Part shown: piece after piece, positions 1 to 9,422 of the stretch
Numbering within the stretch: the stretch's first letter is position 1
Layout: the number at the start of each line of letters is the position of its first letter
From: Actinoplanes teichomyceticus ATCC 31121
GTDB lineage: Bacteria > Actinomycetota > Actinomycetes > Mycobacteriales > Micromonosporaceae
Direction of reading: 5' to 3'
DNA: 64,000 bases
NCBI RefSeq assembly: GCF_003711105.1
Contig: NZ_CP023865.1
Coordinates: 1,648,001 to 1,712,000 of the forward strand
Program-made: the position numbers and the translations under genes
Notes under the pieces: model-generated
What the model was told of the DNA's origin: nothing
The model's database searches: none
What the model saw: the letters and a program-made list of their open reading frames with translations, nothing else

Positions 1-259
1 GCTGGGCCAGCTTGAACGAGTCGCCGGTCACGTCGGCGAACTGGATGACCTCGTCCCGCTGGTAGTGGTGCCCCAGCACGAACACCCGGTCGCCGAGCGC
101 GGCCTTCGCGGCCGTGGCGCGGGCCACCAGATCGGGGTCGCTGGGGGCGGGCAGGTCACCGGGACAGTCGACGCCCCGCTCGCTCGCCGGGTCGCTGCCC
201 TTGCCGAGGAGGAGCAGCGCGACAGGGGTGTTTCCAGGTTCGGTCCAGGTCGCGGTCAC
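1..259 (-). CDS. nadA: Quinolinate synthase, N-terminal part (truncated by window edge)
   Basis: The reverse strand reads from a GTG at 259 through an open frame that runs off the left edge, giving 86 residues. NadA condenses iminoaspartate with dihydroxyacetone phosphate to quinolinate, an early NAD step, using a [4Fe-4S] cluster. The fragment ends in the family motif [20 protein letters not shown], which contains the substrate-binding HH pair. The cluster cysteines lie outside the window. It diverges from the glycerate kinase gene across about 70 bases, which must hold both promoters. The family call is firm from this motif. The exact start is less certain because the first 30 residues are not conserved. 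Confidence 0.9.
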   Translation of the reverse strand, partial: MTATWTEPGNTPVALLLLGKGSDPASERGVDCPGDLPAPSDPDLVARATAAKAALGDRVFVLGHHYQRDEVIQFADVTGDSFKLAQ

Positions 260-329
260 GCCTGCAATCGTCGCACAGCGGGTGGGACGTCAGCTGCGGC
301 CGGACAGGGTGTGCTGCCACACTCGCGGG

Positions 330-1439
330 GTGCGCGTACTGATCTGTCCGGACAAGTTCGCCGGCACCCTGTCCGCCCCCGAAGTCGCCCAGGCGGTCGC
401 CGACGGCTGGTCCGTCGCTTCCGACGAGCTGGTGCGGCGCCCGATCGCCGACGGCGGCCCGGGCTTCGTCGAGGTGCTGGCCACCGCGCTGGACGGGCGG
501 CGGATCCCGGTGCGGACCGTCGACCCGCTGGGCCGCCCCGCGCAGGGCGAGATCCTGTACGCCGGCGGCGTCGCCTACGTCGAGAGCGCCCAGGCCTGCG
601 GCCTGCACCTGCTGACGCCGGCCGAACGCGACCCGAACATCACCACCTCGTACGGCCTGGGCCTGCTGCTGGCCGCCGCGGTGGAGACCGGCGCCGGGCA
701 GGTGGTGATCGGTCTCGGCGGCTCGGCGGTCAACGACGCGGGCGCCGGCATGCTGGCCGCGCTCGGCGCCGGCCCGGTCGACGTGGCCGGGTACGCGCTG
801 CCGTACGGCGGCGCTCCGCTGATCACCGCCGAGACGCTGGCCGGGGTGCCGCAGCTGCGGCAGGTCGCGCTGGTCGCGGCCACCGACGTGGACAACCCGC
901 TGACCGGCCTGCACGGGGCCAGCAACGTCTTCGGCCCGCAGAAGGGCGCCGGCCGCGACGACGTGCTGCGGCTCGACGCCGCCCTGGAGCACTTCGCCGG
1001 CGTACTGGAGAAGGCCTTCGGGGTCGACGGCCTGGCGGCCCGGCCCGGCGCCGGCGCGGCCGGCGGGCTCGGGGCCGCCCTGATCGCCCTCGGCGCCCGG
1101 GTGACCTCCGGGATCGGCCTGGTCAGCGACCTGATCGGGCTGAACCGGGAGCTGGACGCGGCGGACCTGGTGATCACCGGCGAGGGCAGCTTCGACCACC
1201 AGTCGCTGCGCGGCAAGGTGGTCGCCGGGATCGCCGCCGGCGCCCGCGACCGGGGGCTGCCCTGCGTGGTGCTGGCCGGGCGCAACGAGACCGGGCACCG
1301 GGAGGCGTCGGCGGCCGGGGTGACCGAGACGCACACCCTGGTCGAGCATTTCGGCTCGGTCGAGACCGCCCTCACCGAACCGGCGCGCGGCCTGCGGGAA
1401 CTCGCCGCCCGGCTGTCCCGGCAGTGGAGCCGCGGCTGA
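330..1439 (+). CDS. Glycerate kinase (GckA/GlxK family)
   Basis: This encodes a 369-residue glycerate kinase that phosphorylates D-glycerate with ATP, a cytosolic step linking glyoxylate or serine breakdown to glycolysis. The N-terminus VLICPDKFAGTLSAPEVAQA is the family signature, and IADGGPGF and a Gly-rich GLGGSAVNDAG segment follow, as does GEGSFDHQSLRGKV near the C-terminus. The frame stays open upstream, but the family begins with this motif, so the GTG at 330 is chosen. The upstream in-frame stretch would overlap nadA and is unlike any kinase N-terminus. It is divergent from nadA. Whether the product is 2- or 3-phosphoglycerate is not visible from sequence. Confidence 0.92.
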   Translation: MRVLICPDKFAGTLSAPEVAQAVADGWSVASDELVRRPIADGGPGFVEVLATALDGRRIPVRTVDPLGRPAQGEILYAGGVAYVESAQACGLHLLTPAERDPNITTSYGLGLLLAAAVETGAGQVVIGLGGSAVNDAGAGMLAALGAGPVDVAGYALPYGGAPLITAETLAGVPQLRQVALVAATDVDNPLTGLHGASNVFGPQKGAGRDDVLRLDAALEHFAGVLEKAFGVDGLAARPGAGAAGGLGAALIALGARVTSGIGLVSDLIGLNRELDAADLVITGEGSFDHQSLRGKVVAGIAAGARDRGLPCVVLAGRNETGHREASAAGVTETHTLVEHFGSVETALTEPARGLRELAARLSRQWSRG

Positions 1440-1546
1440 CCCGCCCCGCCGGAGGTGATCTGGATCTGCCCGGATTGGGAATCCCGGGGATTGGGGTTAG
1501 CGTTGCCTGGTACGGCACATGACCGCACCTGGCAGGGAGATACCTA

Positions 1547-1915
1547 GTGACCACTGAAGCGCACACCGAGTCGACCGAGGCGACCGCCCCGACCGGCGTC
1601 ATCTTGACCGACGTCGCGGCTGTGAAGGTCAAGGCCCTGATCGAGCAGGAGGGGCGCGACGACCTGCGCCTGCGCATCGCCGTACAGCCCGGTGGCTGCT
1701 CCGGCCTGCGCTACCAGCTCTTCTTCGACGAGCGCTCGCTCGACGGCGACATCGTCAGCGACTTCGACGGCGTCGAGGTCGTGGTGGACCGGATGAGCGC
1801 GCCCTACCTGGCCGGCGCCACGATCGACTTCGCCGACCGGATCGACGCGCAGGGCTTCACCATCGACAACCCGAACGCGCAGAACTCCTGCGCCTGTGGC
1901 GACTCGTTCCACTGA
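1547..1915 (+). CDS. erpA: A-type iron-sulfur carrier (ErpA/IscA/HesB family)
   Basis: This is a 122-residue A-type carrier that binds an Fe-S cluster and passes it to client enzymes. The three ligand cysteines are in place: one in QPGGCSGLRY and two in the C-terminal CACGDSF. A roughly 20-residue N-terminal extension rich in Thr and Glu precedes the fold, as in actinobacterial homologues. The GTG at 1547 has AGGGAG about 8 bases upstream. It lies near nadA (a 4Fe-4S enzyme), the cysteine desulfurase and tusA, and just before the respiratory genes, one of which is a Rieske protein. The position beside adoK matches Rv2204c as recalled from M. tuberculosis. A hairpin follows. Confidence 0.92.
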   Translation: MTTEAHTESTEATAPTGVILTDVAAVKVKALIEQEGRDDLRLRIAVQPGGCSGLRYQLFFDERSLDGDIVSDFDGVEVVVDRMSAPYLAGATIDFADRIDAQGFTIDNPNAQNSCACGDSFH

Positions 1916-2998
<1,083 letters not shown>

Positions 2999-3012
2999 GG
3001 TAGAAACAGACC

Positions 3013-3513
3013 ATGGTCCTCGCCGTCTTCGCCGGCCTGCCCGGGGTCGGCAAGAGCACGCTGGCCGCCGCCGTCGCCGGTCAGCTGCCGGCGGCGGTGC
3101 TCGCCGTCGACACCGTCGACTTCACCCTCCAGCGCTACGGCGTGCACGAGCCCCGGCCCGGCTTCGCCGCGTACGGCGTGGTCGCCGCGCTGGCCGAGGA
3201 GCAGCTCCGGATCGGCCACCACGTGATCATCGACGCGGTGAACCCGGTCAAGGCGGCCCGCGAGCTCTGGGTCGACCTGGCCGACCGGATGGACGTGCCG
3301 CTGCGCGTGGTCGAGGTGCTCTGCGGCGACGATGCCGAGCACCGGCGCCGGGTCGAGGCGCGCTACCAGGCGCGTGACCACGAGGGCGTGCCGGACTGGG
3401 TGCGCGTGCTGGAACGCCAGGCGGAGTACGAGCCGTACCTGGGCCCGCGCCTGGTCGTGGACACCTTCCTGGCCAAGGATCCGGTGCCCCGGGTGGTCGA
3501 GTATCTGAGCTGA
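3013..3513 (+). CDS. Small P-loop kinase of unknown substrate
   Basis: This is a 166-residue AAA-type predicted kinase. The Walker A motif GLPGVGKST lies at residues 8-16, an Asp-rich strand (AVDTVDF) follows, and VIIDAVNP looks like the second nucleotide-site strand. A lid-like stretch, EHRRRVEARYQARDHEGVPD, holds several arginines, as in shikimate- or gluconate-kinase-like enzymes. It starts 15 bases after adoK and is likely in the same operon. It converges on tusA with a 54-base gap. The substrate cannot be read from the sequence. Confidence 0.8.
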   Translation: MVLAVFAGLPGVGKSTLAAAVAGQLPAAVLAVDTVDFTLQRYGVHEPRPGFAAYGVVAALAEEQLRIGHHVIIDAVNPVKAARELWVDLADRMDVPLRVVEVLCGDDAEHRRRVEARYQARDHEGVPDWVRVLERQAEYEPYLGPRLVVDTFLAKDPVPRVVEYLS

Positions 3514-3567
3514 GCCGGCTCGGCTTCGCGGCGCGGGCGATGCGCCGTTGCCGACGGTGGCGGTCGG

Positions 3568-3777
3568 TCAGGTGGTTCGGCGCACGTCGAAGGTGTGGCC
3601 GTGGCCGGCGACGAACTCCTGACCCTTCATCCGGCACCAGGCGGGGATGTCGTTGGCCGCGGCCGGGTCGTCGGCGAGCACCCGGACGACCTCGCCGATC
3701 GCCGCCTGCGGGATCGCCTTGGCCAGCTTGATCACCGGCAGCGGGCAGCGCTGCCCTCGGCAATCCAGGGTGATCAG
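3568..3777 (-). CDS. TusA-family sulfur carrier, probable CTG start
   Basis: This 69-residue protein has the TusA signature DCRGQRCPLPVIKLAK, with the sulfur-accepting Cys at about residue 11 (CPLP). TusA relays persulfide sulfur from a cysteine desulfurase. No ATG, GTG or TTG lies near the conserved N-terminus. The only suitable start is a CTG at 3777 overlapping the desulfurase stop as CTGA, which mirrors the ATGA/GTGA coupling used elsewhere here. The pair is therefore probably translated in tandem, donor then acceptor. A longer frame extends upstream inside the desulfurase, but its sequence is that gene's shadow. The family call is firm. The start is inferred. Confidence 0.83.
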   Translation of the reverse strand: MITLDCRGQRCPLPVIKLAKAIPQAAIGEVVRVLADDPAAANDIPAWCRMKGQEFVAGHGHTFDVRRTT

Positions 3778-4919
3778 AGCCCGGCCTCCGCCCGGATCCC
3801 GGCGACCAGCCCGGGCAGCACCGCGAGGAACCGGTCCACGTCCTGCTCGGTGGTCCCGCGATGCAGCGAGACCCGCACGTTGCCGTGGCTGAGCACGCCC
3901 ATCGCCTCCAGCACGTGGCTGGGGCGCAGCGTGGACGAGGTGCACGAGGAGCCGGACGACACCGCGAAACCGTGCCGGTCCAGCGCGTGCAGCAGCGCCT
4001 CGCCGTCCACGTAGAGGCAGCTGAAGGTGACCAGGTGGGGGAGTCTCTCGACCGGATCCCCGACGATCTCCACGTCCGGCACGGTCGCCGCGACGCGGTC
4101 CCGGATGCGGTCCACCAGCGCGCTCAGGCGTACCCCCTCGGCCTGCGCCTCGGCGCTGACCGCCCGCAGGCTCGCCGCCGCGGCGACGATCGCCGGCAGA
4201 TCCGCCGCGCCCTGCGGGCGAGGGCGATAAAGATCATCCTGCGGCGTGGGTGAGATCCATCGCACCCCTTTGCGTACGGCCAGCACACCAACCCCCGGCG
4301 GCCCGCCCCACTTGTGCGCGCTGGCGCTCAGCAGCGACCAGCCCGGCGGCACCGCCAGGCGGCCGACCGACTGTGCCGCGTCCACGAACAGCGGTACCCC
4401 GGATTCCGCGCAGTATTCCGCCGCGGCCGCCACCGGCTGCACCGTGCCCACCTCGTGACTGGCGCTGATCAGCGCGGCCAGGGCCACCCCCGGCGCGGCC
4501 ACCGCGGCCGCCCAGGCGTCCAGGTCGAGCCGGCCGGTGCGGTCCACCCCGACCTCGGCGGTCTCCGCGGTCCCGGCGGCGTGCAGCACCGCGGAGTGCT
4601 CGATCGCCGAGTGCACCAGCACCCGCCCGGCCCGTTTGCGCCCGGCCAGCCCGCCCAGCACCGCGGCCTGCGCGGCCGCGGCTCCGGAGGGCCAGAACGA
4701 GAGCTCGTCCGGGCGTACCCCGAGGATCTCCGCGACCACCGCGGTCGCCGCCTCCTGCAACCGCTGCGCCCGCCGGCCCTGCGCGTAGAGACGTGCCGGG
4801 TCGGCCCAGCCGTCGGCCAGAGCCGCGAGCAGCGCCTCCCGGGCTACCGGGTGCAGCGGGACGGCGCTGGCGGCGTCCAGGTAAACATGCGCCCCGGCCG
4901 GATCGCCTGTGTAATCCAC
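3774..4919 (-). CDS. Cysteine desulfurase (NifS/IscS-like, class V aminotransferase)
   Basis: This 381-residue PLP enzyme takes sulfur from cysteine, leaving alanine. The N-terminus VYLDAASAVPLHPVAREAL fits the family. The PLP lysine is in SASAHKWGGPPG (about K203), and SSGSSCTSSTL (about C326) carries the persulfide cysteine. His in IEHSAVL and Asp in LFVDAAQSVG contact PLP. The GTG at 4919 is chosen because upstream in-frame sequence lacks family similarity. It overlaps tusA at its 3' end, so sulfur is probably handed directly to TusA. It diverges from ctaC, sharing about 165 bases of upstream region. Whether it also serves Fe-S assembly is inference. Confidence 0.92.
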   Translation of the reverse strand: MDYTGDPAGAHVYLDAASAVPLHPVAREALLAALADGWADPARLYAQGRRAQRLQEAATAVVAEILGVRPDELSFWPSGAAAAQAAVLGGLAGRKRAGRVLVHSAIEHSAVLHAAGTAETAEVGVDRTGRLDLDAWAAAVAAPGVALAALISASHEVGTVQPVAAAAEYCAESGVPLFVDAAQSVGRLAVPPGWSLLSASAHKWGGPPGVGVLAVRKGVRWISPTPQDDLYRPRPQGAADLPAIVAAAASLRAVSAEAQAEGVRLSALVDRIRDRVAATVPDVEIVGDPVERLPHLVTFSCLYVDGEALLHALDRHGFAVSSGSSCTSSTLRPSHVLEAMGVLSHGNVRVSLHRGTTEQDVDRFLAVLPGLVAGIRAEAGL

Positions 4920-5086
4920 ACAGGGAACGGTATCGTCCGGTTGACTGGAGATTCGTGGAAGGTCCCGGCCGAACGCCCCCCGGTGACGGGCGGCCCGGCC
5001 CTGGTCGAGTAGTGTGCGACCGTCGGTGAGCCTTGCCGCCAGGTGTCCGGTTTCGGCAGGCGGCGCTGCTAAGGAGGCAGAAGCAG

Positions 5087-6016
5087 GTGGGCGCAAGGAG
5101 TTCGGCCACAGGGCCGCGGGCGATGGGCCGGGCGGCCGGGCTGGGGCTCGGCGGCGCGATGCTGCTGGCGCTGCTCGCAGGCTGCTCGGCTGAGGACGTC
5201 GGGAAGAAGTTCGGCCACTTCGGATGGCCCGGCCCGGGTATCAGTCTGCAGGCGCACAAGATGTACGACCTCTGGATCGCCTCGACGGTCGCGGCCCTGG
5301 TGGTCGGCGTCGGCGTCTGGGGCCTGATCTTCTGGTGCGTGATCCGGTACCGCAAGCGTGGCGAAGAGCTGCCCGTGCAGACCCGGTTCAACATGCCGAT
5401 GGAGGTCCTCTACACGGTCACGCCGGTGCTGATCGTCGCGGTGCTCTTCTACTACACCGCGATCGTCCAGACCGACGTGGACAAGCTCTCGAAGAACCCG
5501 GACCAGGTCGTCCAGGTCACCGCGTTCAAGTGGAACTGGGAGTTCGACTACCGCGACGGCATCGGCACCGAGGCGAAGACCGTGGCCTCCACGGTCGGCT
5601 CCTCCGACGTCATCCCGATCCTGGTGGTCCCCACCCACGAGAAGATCCGGTTCGAGGAGATCAGCAAGGACGTCATCCACTCGTTCTGGGTGCCGGAGCT
5701 GCTGTTCAAGCGGGACGTCATGCCGGGCAACGTGCGCAACGTCTTCGAGGTCACCCTGGACAAGGAGGGCCGCTACGTCGGCCGGTGCGCGGAGCTCTGC
5801 GGCACGTACCACGCGTTCATGAACTTCGAGCTGGTGGCGGTCACGTCCGCCGAGTTCGACAAGTTCCTGGCCGCCAAGACGGCCGGGCAGTCGACGCAGG
5901 ACGCGCTGACCTCGATCGGCAAGGCGCCGTACGCGACGACCACCCAGCCGTTCAACACCCGGCGCCAGACGCACAGCTGGAACCAGTCCGGCGCGACCGA
6001 AGCCGCGGGAAAGTAG
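5087..6016 (+). CDS. ctaC: Cytochrome c oxidase subunit II
   Basis: This is the 309-residue CuA subunit of the aa3 oxidase, which takes electrons from the bcc complex. An N-terminal lipoprotein-type signal ends in LLALLAGC. Two membrane segments follow (around ASTVAALVVGVGVWGLIFW and EVLYTVTPVLIVAVLFYYTA). The periplasmic cupredoxin domain carries HSFWVPEL and the CuA motif CAELCGTYHAFMNFEL. GTG at 5087 has a perfect AAGGAGG at 5071-5077, which decides the start over longer in-frame options. ctaF follows after 9 bases. The subunit I gene is not in this window. Confidence 0.96.
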   Translation: MGARSSATGPRAMGRAAGLGLGGAMLLALLAGCSAEDVGKKFGHFGWPGPGISLQAHKMYDLWIASTVAALVVGVGVWGLIFWCVIRYRKRGEELPVQTRFNMPMEVLYTVTPVLIVAVLFYYTAIVQTDVDKLSKNPDQVVQVTAFKWNWEFDYRDGIGTEAKTVASTVGSSDVIPILVVPTHEKIRFEEISKDVIHSFWVPELLFKRDVMPGNVRNVFEVTLDKEGRYVGRCAELCGTYHAFMNFELVAVTSAEFDKFLAAKTAGQSTQDALTSIGKAPYATTTQPFNTRRQTHSWNQSGATEAAGK

Positions 6017-6025
6017 GGGTTTGAC

Positions 6026-6451
6026 GTGAGGACCGAGTACAAGATCTTCCTCGGGGTCGCCCTGTTCCTGTTCGGCGCGGCCGCCGTCTACGGCTTCTAC
6101 ACCCACGGCACCGGCGACCACGTCGAGTGGGTCGGCACCATCGCGCTGATCCTCTCCGCGCTGCTCTGCTCGATGTGCGGCGGCTTCTTCTGGTTCGTCG
6201 CCCGCCGCATCGACCTGCGCCCGGAGGACCGGGAGGACGGCGAGATCGCCGAGGGCGCCGGCGAGCTCGGCTTCTTCAGCCCGGGCAGCTACTGGCCGTT
6301 CGGCATCGCGCTCTCCGCCGCGGTCGCCGGCCTCGGCCTGGTGTTCTGGATGTGGTGGCTGCTCGCCGCCGGTCTGATCGCAGTGATCTTCAGCTCCTGC
6401 GGGATGCTCTTCGAGTACTACACGAGCACCCGCCAGCCCGCCGAGCACTGA
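6026..6451 (+). CDS. ctaF: Cytochrome c oxidase subunit IV, actinobacterial type
   Basis: This 141-residue membrane protein is the actinobacterial subunit IV. It has four predicted transmembrane segments: IFLGVALFLFGAAAVYGFYT, a second near residues 33-58 with SMCGGFFWFVARR, and two in the C-terminal half. The short loop with LRPEDREDGEIAEGAGELGFF is typical of the family. It starts 9 bases after ctaC, an operon arrangement matching Rv2199c beside Rv2200c as recalled. A strong hairpin follows 15 bases after the stop. Confidence 0.92.
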   Translation: MRTEYKIFLGVALFLFGAAAVYGFYTHGTGDHVEWVGTIALILSALLCSMCGGFFWFVARRIDLRPEDREDGEIAEGAGELGFFSPGSYWPFGIALSAAVAGLGLVFWMWWLLAAGLIAVIFSSCGMLFEYYTSTRQPAEH

Positions 6452-6466
6452 TCCGGCCGCACCTCG

Positions 6467-6505
6467 AAAGCCCGCGCCCCCGTTCGGGGAGCGCGGGCTT
6501 TCCGT
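6467..6505 (+). terminator. Terminator after ctaF
   Basis: AAAGCCCGCGC (6467-6477) pairs perfectly with GCGCGGGCTTT (6491-6501) around a 13-base loop, followed by TCCGTT. It ends the ctaC-ctaF operon. Confidence 0.85.
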
Positions 6506-6735
6506 TGCCCTACGGGCACCCGCCCCGCTCAACATTGGCCCGGCCGGATCCCGGAGCCCGCGCACTCGTCCCGGGAGCGCGGGCTGTCCGCATGTCTGAC
6601 AACCCCTCCCGGGTACGAGCCGGGGGCCGGCGTCCGCAGGCAGAGCCGAGCCCCGGGGCGGTCGGCGCGCGAGACCGCCGCCGGCCCGGGCCACCCGGGC
6701 GCGGCCCGGCGGCCGGGAGGATCGCCGGCGCGGAA

Positions 6736-6916
6736 TGGTGGCCGCGGTCCGCTGTTCGCCTCGTGCGGATGGTGCGGCGCTGTTCGTGTCGGGCGGGGTG
6801 GTGCGGCGCTGTTCGCGTCGCACGGGACGGTGCGGCGCTGTTCCCGTCGCACGGGACGGTGCGGCGCTGTTCGTGTCGCGCCGAGGCCGTGCGGCACTGC
6901 TCGTGCCGGGCGGGGT
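6736..6916. repeat. 29-bp tandem repeat array between convergent genes
   Basis: The unit GGTGCGGCGCTGTTCG plus 13 less constant bases recurs at 6771, 6800, 6829, 6858 and (30 bases on) 6888, with a degraded copy near 6736. It lies in the 551-base gene-free gap between ctaF and the convergent small zinc-ribbon gene. I see no gene in this gap (6452-7002). The frames that cross it are compositional shadows. The rest of the gap is G/C-rich and otherwise featureless apart from the ctaF terminator. Copies differ by substitutions. Confidence 0.85.
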
Positions 6917-7002
6917 CGAGGGCGCTGCCGGCACAGCCGGGCGGTGCCGGGGGAGCACCGATCGGAGCGGAAGCCTCCGTCCCGCGCGGGCACGGTACCC
7001 GG

Positions 7003-7215
7003 TCAGGCGGCGGCGGTGCGCTGCTGCGGGGCGATCCGGCGGGACCCCTGCGGCGCCATCCACAGGTGCACGACGATCGGCGCCACCACCTCGGCGGCCC
7101 CGCAACGGGTGCAGACCAGCTCCGGGCAGTCGTCGTCGTGCCCGTCGTCACACGGCGGCGTCTCGAAGAGCATGTCGCCGTCACAGATGACGCAGCGCAA
7201 TTCGCGTTCGTTCAC
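7003..7215 (-). CDS. Small double-CxxC (zinc-ribbon-like) protein
   Basis: This 70-residue protein has two CxxC pairs, CVICDG and CTRCGA, separated by an acidic loop (CDDGHDDDCPEL) with two further cysteines. That is the layout of a small zinc ribbon. After the second pair comes AAEVVAPIVVHLW and a basic tail. The GTG at 7215 follows AAGGAG 6-7 bases upstream, a good ribosome site that supports a real gene despite its size. It converges on ctaF and lies downstream of trpD. I recognise no named family beyond conserved actinobacterial small proteins. Zinc binding is inferred from the cysteines. Confidence 0.75.
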   Translation of the reverse strand: MNERELRCVICDGDMLFETPPCDDGHDDDCPELVCTRCGAAEVVAPIVVHLWMAPQGSRRIAPQQRTAAA

Positions 7216-7506
7216 GGGTTTCTCCTTCGTGCGGAAGGTGGGATTACCCGAATGTCATTCAGACGCTGTCATGTCAATCGGGTGATACCGAGCATTGGCG
7301 GCGGCGTGTTGCGGTCTTTTTCCGGATATTTCAGCAACTAGGGCCTCAACCCCGCGCCAAACTCATCCCGCCGGGCGTCAAATTTATGGTTCCGGCCCGT
7401 CGCGGCCCAAGTCCGACCCGTCACCAGTGACGGAGCCCATCGTCACCACGGCCGCGCCGGCTACCGCGGAAAGGACTTCGCGGGCCGAAAGGCCCGGCCC
7501 CGCCGA

Positions 7507-7597
7507 GTTGTCCGGCCCGGCTGGGTTGTGCGGCCCGGCCCAGTTGCCCGACCCGGGCGAGCTCCGGCGGCCCGGCTGAGTTGTTCGGCCCGGCCGG
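7507..7597. repeat. 18-bp tandem repeat array downstream of trpD
   Basis: Units beginning GTTGTCCGGCCCGG recur at 7507, 7525, 7543, 7561 (19 bases, diverged) and 7580. They lie in the 629-base gene-free stretch between trpD's 3' end (7845) and the zinc-ribbon gene's start (7215). I see no gene there. The remaining content is the promoter-side region at 7216-7380 and the inverted repeat at 7552-7636. Confidence 0.7.
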
Positions 7598-7636
7598 CTT
7601 GGCGGTATGCGGCCGGGCCGGCGGAGCTCGCCCGGG
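7552..7636. repeat. 25-bp near-perfect inverted repeat downstream of trpD
   Basis: CCCGGGCGAGCTCCGGCGGC plus 5 bases (7552-7576) is the reverse complement of 7612-7636 with a single mismatch. The spacer is 35 bases. It overlaps the 18-bp array and lies about 210 bases past the trpD stop. It could fold into a very stable hairpin and act as a terminator or barrier for trpD transcription. Confidence 0.75.
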
Positions 7637-7844
7637 CGGCTGTGCCGGTCATGTGCGGTGTGGTGGGGCGTGTGGGAGGGCGGCTGTGCGCCGGTGCTCC
7701 CGGGCGCGGCAGGCCCGCCGAGTGATGGCCGCGCGCCGGTCATCCGGGTCGCGTCCGGGTCCGCCGGGCCGGACCGCCGGGCGCCGGAGAGGCACGGGGC
7801 GATCGGGCTCGGCGGGCGCCCGGAGGTCGTACCGGGAAGGGGTG

Positions 7845-8903
7845 CTACTCGGCGGCCTTGGCCGCCTGCGCCGCCGCGACCCACCGCTCCAGCAGCGCGG
7901 TCGTGGCGCCGGAGTCGATCGCCTCGGCGGCGCGGGCGATGCCCGCCCGCATGGTGTCCCGGAAATCGCCCGGGAAGCCGCTCTGCGCGGTGAACGCGGC
8001 GGCCGCGTTGACCAGCACCGCGTCCCGCACCGGGCCGGTCTCCCCGGCGAACACGCGGCGCGCCACGTCGGCGTTGAAGGCCGCGTCGCCGCCCCGCAGC
8101 GCGGCCGGTTCGCTGCGCGGCAGGCCCAGCTCGGTGGCGTCGACCAGCATCTCCTCCACCTTGCCGTCGCGGGCCAGCCAGAGGCGGGTGGGCGCGGCGG
8201 TGGTGAACTCGTCCAGGCCGTCCTCGCCGCGCATGACCAGGGCGGAATCGCCGCGCATGGCGAACACCCCGGCCATCACCGGGGCCATCCGCGGTTCGAA
8301 GCAGCCGACCGCCGCCGACGCCGGCCGCGCCGGGTTGGTCAGCGGGCCCAGCATGTTGAAGAAGGTGGGCACGCCCAGCTCGCGCCGGGTGACCGAGGCG
8401 TGCCGCATCCCGGGGTGGTAGCGCGCCGCGAAGCAGAAGCCGATACCGGCCTCGGCGACCGTCCGGCTCACCCCGGCCGGGCCCAGATCGAGCGGGATGC
8501 CCAGGTGTTCCAGCAGGTCGGCGGTGCCGGTGGTGGAGGACGCCGAGCGGCTGCCGTGCTTGACCACGGTCACCCCGGCGGAGGCGATGACGATCGCCGC
8601 CATGGTGGAGATGTTCACCGTGTTGGCCCGGTCGCCACCGGTGCCGACCACGTCGACCGCGCGGGCGCGGACCTCCGCGGGCAGCTCCACCAGCGTGGCG
8701 TTGGCCAGCATCGCCTTCACCAGGCCGGCCAGCTCGGCCGGCGTCTCACCCTTGGCCCGCAGCGCCACGGCGAAACCGGCGATCTGGGCCGGCGTGGCGT
8801 TGCCCGCCATGATCTCGCCCATCGCCCAGGCCGTGTCCGCGGCGGCGAGTTCCTCGCCACGCAGCAGGGAGCTCGTCAGGTTCGGCCAGGTGCGTGCGCC
8901 CAT
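7845..8903 (-). CDS. trpD: Anthranilate phosphoribosyltransferase
   Basis: This 352-residue enzyme transfers phosphoribose from PRPP to anthranilate, the second committed tryptophan step. It shows [20 protein letters not shown] (PRPP loop), [19 protein letters not shown], and the anthranilate-side [14 protein letters not shown]. The conserved HP in ARYHPGMRH and the metal-binding acidic pair in RGEDGLDE are present. The ATG at 8903 begins [16 protein letters not shown], as in mycobacterial TrpD. No other trp gene is nearby, so trpD is a stand-alone copy, as at Rv2192c next to ctaE. A receiver-like gene ends 35 bases upstream. Confidence 0.96.
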   Translation of the reverse strand: MGARTWPNLTSSLLRGEELAAADTAWAMGEIMAGNATPAQIAGFAVALRAKGETPAELAGLVKAMLANATLVELPAEVRARAVDVVGTGGDRANTVNISTMAAIVIASAGVTVVKHGSRSASSTTGTADLLEHLGIPLDLGPAGVSRTVAEAGIGFCFAARYHPGMRHASVTRRELGVPTFFNMLGPLTNPARPASAAVGCFEPRMAPVMAGVFAMRGDSALVMRGEDGLDEFTTAAPTRLWLARDGKVEEMLVDATELGLPRSEPAALRGGDAAFNADVARRVFAGETGPVRDAVLVNAAAAFTAQSGFPGDFRDTMRAGIARAAEAIDSGATTALLERWVAAAQAAKAAE

Positions 8904-8938
8904 GCGGGGCCTTTCGTCGGGGGTGGCAACTCGGTCGG

Positions 8939-9373
8939 TCAGGTGCGGGGCAGGGCGCCCAGCGGCACCGCGCCGGCCCGGCGGGCGCGGAGCAGGCCGG
9001 CCACCGTCTGGCCGGTGACGACCGGGTCGAGCGGGGCCAGCAGGGTGGCGTCGACCTGCGAGTAGGCCGCCAGCCACCGGTCCGCGGCACGGGCGATCAC
9101 CACACAGGTGGGCGGGGGATCCGGGTACTCGTCCTTGGTCTGCCGGGCGATGCCGAGCCCGCCGGCCGGGGTCGCCTCGCCGTCGAGCACCATCAGGTCG
9201 ATCTCGTACTCGTCGAGCAGCCGGCGGCACTCCTCCCAGGTGGAGGCGTCGGTGAACTCGACGGCGAGGTCGGCCGCCGGACGCGGGCCGATGGCGAGCC
9301 GGATCCGGTCGCGCACCGCAGCGTCGTCGCTGTATAGCAGAACGGTGTACTTGGTCGTGGTGGTGTCGCTCAT
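8939..9373 (-). CDS. Receiver-like single-domain protein
   Basis: This 144-residue protein looks like a stand-alone response-regulator receiver. The strand [19 protein letters not shown] offers an acidic pair, and [16 protein letters not shown] offers the Asp in the phospho-acceptor position. The third strand, [15 protein letters not shown], lacks the usual Lys loop, so phosphotransfer is uncertain. There is no output domain. The ATG at 9373 is followed by a Thr-rich start (SDTTTTKY). It sits between trpD and the CtaG-like gene on the same strand, with gaps of 35 and 49 bases. It may be a pseudo-receiver acting through protein contacts. Confidence 0.7.
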   Translation of the reverse strand: MSDTTTTKYTVLLYSDDAAVRDRIRLAIGPRPAADLAVEFTDASTWEECRRLLDEYEIDLMVLDGEATPAGGLGIARQTKDEYPDPPPTCVVIARAADRWLAAYSQVDATLLAPLDPVVTGQTVAGLLRARRAGAVPLGALPRT

Positions 9374-9422
9374 GTTTGTGCCCCACTTCACCTCGGAGGT
9401 CCCGCCGATCGTACCGAATCTG

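Noticed and set aside
6736..6916. CRISPR array
   Set aside because: The 29-bp units are contiguous with no unique spacers, and no cas gene is present in the window.
5069..7105. A very long minus-strand frame across ctaC-ctaF and the 29-bp array
   Set aside because: It is Arg/Ala/Gly-rich without domains and lies antisense to well-identified genes. It is a GC-bias shadow.
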